From Spongospora subterranea (Eukaryota > Endomyxa > Phytomyxea > Plasmodiophorida > Plasmodiophoridae), in NCBI GenBank assembly GCA_900404475.1, contig OUQQ01000634.1:2209-13821 (forward strand): 11,613 nucleotides of DNA, read 5' to 3'. Shown here one piece after another: positions 8,014 through 11,613 of the stretch. A program made the position numbers and the translations under genes. How positions within the stretch are numbered: position 1 is the first letter of the stretch; each line of letters opens with the position of its first letter. The notes below the pieces were generated by a model that saw only the letters and a program-made list of their open reading frames with translations, had not been told where the DNA came from and ran no database searches.

Positions 8014-8222
8014 GGAAATTCTTGCCAACTTCAACAAACTGACATCAGACTAAGTCCATATCGCTCACTTGCCACAAACGTCAGCGGGCAGATTCTATAT
8101 CGTTCTTGGGAATGAACGATTCGATGAAAAAACCGCGACTCTTTTGAAACATACTGGAGTTAAAGTGAGCGATATGGACTTGGTCTGATGTGATGTTGTT
8201 AAAGTTGGCAAGAGTTTCCCAT
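8014..8222. repeat. Short inverted repeat, 57-base arms
   Basis: Arms at about 8014-8070 and 8166-8222 match in inverted orientation, with only scattered mismatches. The right arm includes GTGAGCGATATGGACTTGG and the left arm its complement. The spacer is about 95 bases. The right arm belongs to a separate Hsp70-like fragment lying head to head with copy 3. Confidence 0.85.
8100..8222 (+). pseudogene. Hsp70-like fragment, copy 4, inverted in copy 3
   Basis: The plus strand reads GNERFDEKTATLLKHTG followed by VKVSDMDLV. This parallels the Hsp70 stretch before the phosphate-2 loop (LxDxGVxxSDIDxVVLVGG). A stop follows directly and the rest of the fragment is only recognisable as DNA (AAAGTTGGCAAGAGTTTCCC, as in copies 1 and 3). 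Copies 1 and 3 break off just upstream of the shared GCGATATGGAC, while this fragment continues further, so it may preserve original sequence lost from the others. Confidence 0.45.
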
Positions 8223-8250
8223 TCTTGTTGGGGGAATAAATTCGATCATC

Positions 8251-8453
8251 GGAGTATTCGGTCAGATCATGCAATCGAGGATTGTCCAGAGCCACACCGC
8301 TTGACAGGATGTTCAAGCGTTGTGTCGTTCACGAGTTCATTAACGAGAGGGTCGTCCGGAGACCTTTTGCCCAGAACACTTGCTTCTAAAATCAAGGACT
8401 GAGGAAGGTCCGCTCTGACAATTTCTGATTGTTGGACAGACATCAGTAGAACT
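8251..8453. repeat. Direct repeat with 7423-7640
   Basis: Second member of the same-orientation pair described for 7423-7640. It forms the LVNELVNDTTLEHPVKR part of Hsp70 copy 3 on the minus strand. Confidence 0.85.
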
Positions 8454-8763
8454 GTTTTTCTGCGAATCACAGTGTTCTTTCGAGAATCTATTTTCGCTTT
8501 GTAGAAGCAGTGAATTTTCTGGCCAGTGTTGACGAATCGAATGATATGAAGATTAGATTGTAATCTTTGACCGGTTTTCCTGTGACTTTGTACCCGTCCA
8601 GACCATCATCAAGGTCAACGAGGGCCTTAGCCAACGATGCGTCATGTTCTGGACCCCAAACCGGTGCGTCTTTGGTTCTGCCCATACGTCGATGTTGATC
8701 GTAAAGAAAAAATTGAAACCTATTGGTGGCCATGGGGATAGGCAATCCTACCGGACACAGCAT

Positions 8764-9937
8764 TACACGACCGAGTTCTGGTGTGCCAATTTCGGCGAGA
8801 TGAGAACAGGATGCGACACTGATCGATGAGGAATATCGGTAGAAGAGGTACAGGGTTTATTGTGGTATTGAGAAGGACACAGAGTTATAAAGGCGCGATC
8901 TATCACAGCCAATCAGATTACGGTCCCGATCACAGCAGTTCGAAATCAATCTCAATGTAGCAGAAGTGTCAAGAAATTATGCCTGGAATTCTATCATCAT
9001 CGGACATGTCAGCACGAACATCGGGGCGCGCATTCGATGAGTTGTTGTTGATTTATTTGTTGGCATAGGCCCATATATATTGAATTCGGCTTCAAATTGA
9101 TGGCAGCTGGTTCCAAAACTGCTCCGCCTTGATTTCGTAGGTCATTGTAGTGATAAATTCCGGTCATCATCTGTTTACACATGTGTGCATAAACGAGTGA
9201 TCTTGTCATCGTCGTAGCGGAAATTCTCGCCGTTGAACGCCTTTTTTCATTCCAACCATGTCTGTCCGGAACAAAAAACGGTCGTGCTATCAACCAGCGG
9301 CCCATGATTATCTCGCGCTCCGACAGGCAACCTGGAAAACAATTTTGAATGTGGTATAGCCGTGATCGTTAGGGTCTGTACGTGCCTGCTCTTTGTTTGA
9401 TGGTGAGATGTTCCTGTTGTTTACATGTAGTTGACTGTTCACATACCCGACCACCACCTGGGTGAATGCAGTTCGATGCGGTTTCTTCTGCAAAATCAGA
9501 AATCAACGCGGCAACAGAGCTCTGTCAGAGGAAGACATCAAATGCGTTGTTTGAAAATTTGCAGGATCAAAAATGGGTTCAGATCAAGGCGTTCTGCATC
9601 GATACACGAATCATCAAGTTACGTATTGCAAATGTTTACAATGCCTGAAACCATGAAAGGCGATAGCCAGCAACAACCTGAGAACCGGGGCGAATAGCGC
9701 AGCCGGTCAGGGTCAGAGCACTACAATCTAGTTGATGGTCAACCTGGATGGCACTGCGAGTGGGATGACAACAGCAATAGCTGCTGCTGCTGGTCGATTT
9801 CCCGAGTTGCGGACGTGGCGTTCGATAAAAGTCTGGGCGATATGGCGCCCGGCCAAGTCCAGCCTGCCCATGGCGCATTAGGTAGTCAGCTACGATGATG
9901 GGTTTTAGAGAGGCGATAGGAATGCTATCTGCTGCAC
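8764..9937. other. About 1.2 kb without an assignable gene
   Basis: Two modest frames stand out but neither is recognised. Minus 9009-9305 codes 98 residues, is open some 20 codons further upstream without an ATG, and ends Gln-rich then Cys-rich (CAPRCSC). Plus 9466-9648 codes 60 residues with a plausible helical composition (ATELCQRKTSNALFENLQ). A (CTG)4 tract sits near 9782-9793. The stretch 8820-9000 has no gene and shares ATGTAGYAGAAGTG with the area downstream of the copia remnant (about 8957 and 10017), a possible shared repeat or long-terminal-repeat scrap. Confidence 0.35.
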
Positions 9938-10027
9938 TGAAATGATCAGTGAGATTGTGCCGAACTGATCAGCGATGTTGAACCGAATTGATCGGTGAAA
10001 TGAACCGAACTGATCGATGTAGTAGAA
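9938..10027. repeat. Tandem repeat, 22-23 base unit, about four copies
   Basis: Imperfect units start at 9938, 9961, 9984 and 10006, each built around CGAAYTGATCRG or a close variant, with lengths of 23, 23 and 22 bases and a partial last one. The repeated core TGATCA is itself palindromic. The array lies just beyond the stop codon of the copia-type polymerase remnant, where a 3' long terminal repeat would be expected, so it may be part of that repeat. I cannot see LTR ends. Confidence 0.75.
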
Positions 10028-10080
10028 GTGAATGTATTAATTACACGTAAGTTGAGTTATAAGGGACGGGAACACGTGCG

Positions 10081-10560
10081 TCAAAACTCTCTCTCGGAGC
10101 GCGAGTGATCCGGTGCGACACCTTTCCGCACGAAATCGATTGCACCGAGGGGTTTAGTGAGCGGGTCTGCGGTCAGATCGGCCGTCGAACTAAGGTAGGA
10201 CCCGGATGATTCGATCTCGCACAAAGCCCCGGATGAAATCGATTCAAGTAGCGATGGGGCGTGTGGGTGCCAACAATCCTGGGCCGTTCACGAGCGCTAG
10301 ACATCCTGCATTGTCCTCGCAGATGTCGATCATCGCATGATCTTGGAGTAGCTTCATCTCCGTTGATAGTTCTTTCAGCCAAACGGCAGTCCTTGTTGCG
10401 TCTGATAGCGCGTTTTCCTGATTGGCCCGTTTGTACTGAATAAATATCCTGTTGTCGACTTCGTGTCTCTTCCGTGCAAGACTTTGTCCAGCTCCGCCCC
10501 CGTCGAAGGCACGGTTGTGGTCATCGCCACTCCTGATGATTTCGTCGTCACGCCCCCACG
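10081..10560 (-). pseudogene. Ty1/copia polymerase C-terminus (RNase H), broken
   Basis: On the minus strand the end of a copia-type Pol is readable over three frames: DTKSTTGYLFSTNG (copia DxRKSTTGYVFxLNGG), then ALSDATRTAVWLKEL (SEATKEAxWLRxL), CEDNAGCLALVNGPGLLAPTR (EDNQGAIxLAKNPVxHARTK), IDFIRG (YHFIRE), and finally SSTADLTADPLTKPL (PTxxQxADxLTKxL), ending SRSEREF and a TGA at 10081-10083. Between STNG and ALSDATR the usual stretch of about 20 residues with the catalytic Glu (xTTEAEY) is missing, with a frame change there. Another shift lies near 10240. RNase H function is therefore lost. Reverse transcriptase, integrase and gag are not recognisable upstream on this strand, so it is a 3' remnant. 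The upstream boundary is approximate. Confidence 0.85.
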
Positions 10561-11282
10561 AGCGGCCTTGACTTTTTGGGAGGCGGATGTTCCTCGGTGC
10601 GACGTTGCGTCGCGGGCGACATTCCTCGAAAGAGGTGCGATGGGTGGCGTCCGCCGTTGGAGCTGGTACCCATCGTGGCAGTCCCTCTGGACTAAGCACT
10701 TGCATTTTACAAGCGGCCATCGTCGGCATGTTGACCCCAAGAAGCGAGTCGTTCTCCTGAACCCGCCCAGGCAACAGTGCAATATTCAGAATGTAAAGAA
10801 CTAAGGTGAGGGCGTCACGATTATACGACAAGAACAATAAATCAGCAGAAAAAAAGACATTGTGTGAGATTGCGGGTTAGAAAGCATAAGAGAAGGTATA
10901 TTGAGCTAAAACACTTGATACAGTAGGGTGCAAAAGAGGAAATAATATGAGGGGTGATACGCAGCACTAAGACGATATAACCAGACGGATTGGTTAGGGA
11001 ATGCAGGGCTGACATTGATTGTATTGGTTCAAGGTGGTAATTGATTGGTTCACACACGTACGATCAACAGAGCAACAGCAAAAAGACAAGTGTGTGATTA
11101 GCTGGCGATGAGATGGTTAGACCTGCAATTGCGTTTTCTTGTCAGAACAGAAAACGATGTGCCTGGATGAATGGAAAACCAATCCCTTCATAAACATAGT
11201 GACCTCGACGTCAAGACGCTGGAAAACCAATATTAATGCTATGGTTAAATAATGTGTATTAACTTGGTCTTTGGATTTGTGT
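10561..11282. other. Spacer between copia remnant and histone H3
   Basis: Minus-strand frames continue through 10837, but I see no copia reverse-transcriptase motif in them. From about 10840 the sequence becomes A-rich on the plus strand, with short frames only. It probably includes downstream flanking sequence of the histone gene. A minus-strand frame at 11117-11383 overlaps the H3 end out of frame and is not credible. Confidence 0.45.
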
Positions 11283-11299
11283 GGTGTTTGATAAACACC
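11283..11299 (-). terminator. Candidate histone mRNA 3' stem-loop
   Basis: On the H3 coding strand GGTGTTTATCAAACACC can fold as a perfect 7-base-pair stem with a 3-base loop, 22 bases after the H3 stop. Metazoan replication-dependent histone mRNAs end in a 16-base stem-loop (GGYYYUHHUHARRRCC) bound by SLBP, placed a few tens of bases after the stop, followed by ACCCA. Here the GG...CC ends and pyrimidine/purine asymmetry mostly fit, with one G in the pyrimidine positions and one extra base. The flank ACACA resembles ACCCA, and an A-rich AAAGA lies about 15 bases further on. Processing without a poly(A) tail is inferred. Confidence 0.6.
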
Positions 11300-11321
11300 G
11301 GTTGAGACAATGGGATAGAAT

Positions 11322-11613
<292 letters not shown>

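Larger units (their letters stand above)
7654..8700 (-). pseudogene. Hsp70-like pseudogene, copy 3, longest
   Basis: This is the most complete copy and the best evidence for Hsp70. From 8700 downward: VDLDDGLDGYKVTG (Hsp70 LxIDDGIFEVKATAG), ISFDSSTLARKFTASTKRK (EDFDNRLVxHFxxEFKRK), then SVQQSEIVRADLPQ and ILEAS (SSSTQAxIEIDSL...), LVNELVNDTTLEHPVKR (FEELNxDLFRxTLEPVEK), VALDNPRLHDLTE (ALRDAxLxxSDI). After an inverted insertion (about 8080-8250) come ISPVIKV, SMDPNEQKFVIK and TCVSNVFDDNESLA. This covers roughly the second half of the ATPase domain and the start of the substrate-binding domain. The segment between KRK and SVQQ is shortened and frames change repeatedly. The glycine-rich nucleotide-binding motifs are not visible. 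The frame at 8488-8763 is open for 91 codons but belongs to this dead copy; its upstream end is unclear. Confidence 0.62.

Noticed and set aside
8488..8763. 91-residue minus-strand frame as a separate gene
   Set aside because: Its C-terminal half matches the Hsp70 segment LxIDDG...FKRK and continues the pseudogene order, so it is part of copy 3. The first 40 residues are unassigned.
10244..10837. A 197-residue minus-strand frame as an intact gene
   Set aside because: Only its last 90 or so residues match copia RNase H, and the matching text continues in other frames on both sides, so it is part of a broken element.

Overview
The window looks like a gene-poor, repeat-rich stretch of a nuclear eukaryotic genome. 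It holds the 3' part of a histone H3 gene, a decayed Ty1/copia polymerase, several dead Hsp70 copies, long non-coding stretches and a possible spliced gene. No bacterial operon layout or ribosome-binding-site pattern is seen. A microalga, perhaps a diatom, is a reasonable guess. The hints are a Cys-x8-Cys-x3-Cys motif near the left end that resembles zinc-knuckle proteins common around diatom retroelements, and the copia remnant. This assignment is an inference and is not proven.

Layout. 1-1298: no intact gene; a possible zinc-knuckle remnant (about 230-277) and a (TC)11 microsatellite. 1299-2954 (minus): one long open gene of 551 residues with a signal-peptide-like start, four basic NLS-like clusters and a C-terminal domain. 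Its upstream region carries two identical 13-base E2F-like palindromes (3250-3262, 3278-3290). 3454-3938 (plus): a possible divergent two-exon small gene. 5100-5905 (plus): a broken second copy of the C-terminal half of the 551-residue protein, which supports that protein as a real gene family.

6521-8700: a cluster of decayed Hsp70-like fragments. One copy (plus) and a second (minus) face each other tail to tail and form a large imperfect palindrome centred near 7014. A third copy (minus) shares a recent-looking direct duplication with the second and is interrupted by a fourth, inverted fragment that makes a smaller palindrome (8014-8222).

8701-10080: no recognised gene; a 22-23 base tandem repeat at 9938-10027. 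10081-10560 (minus): C-terminal end of a copia-type RNase H, frameshifted and internally deleted. 11322-11613 (minus): histone H3 residues 40-135, cut by the window edge, with a candidate histone-type 3' stem-loop (11283-11299) 22 bases after the stop. The H3 gene and probably the 551-residue gene are the only features that look functional. The E2F-like sites and the histone stem-loop both hint at S-phase-linked expression, but no pathway joins the genes.
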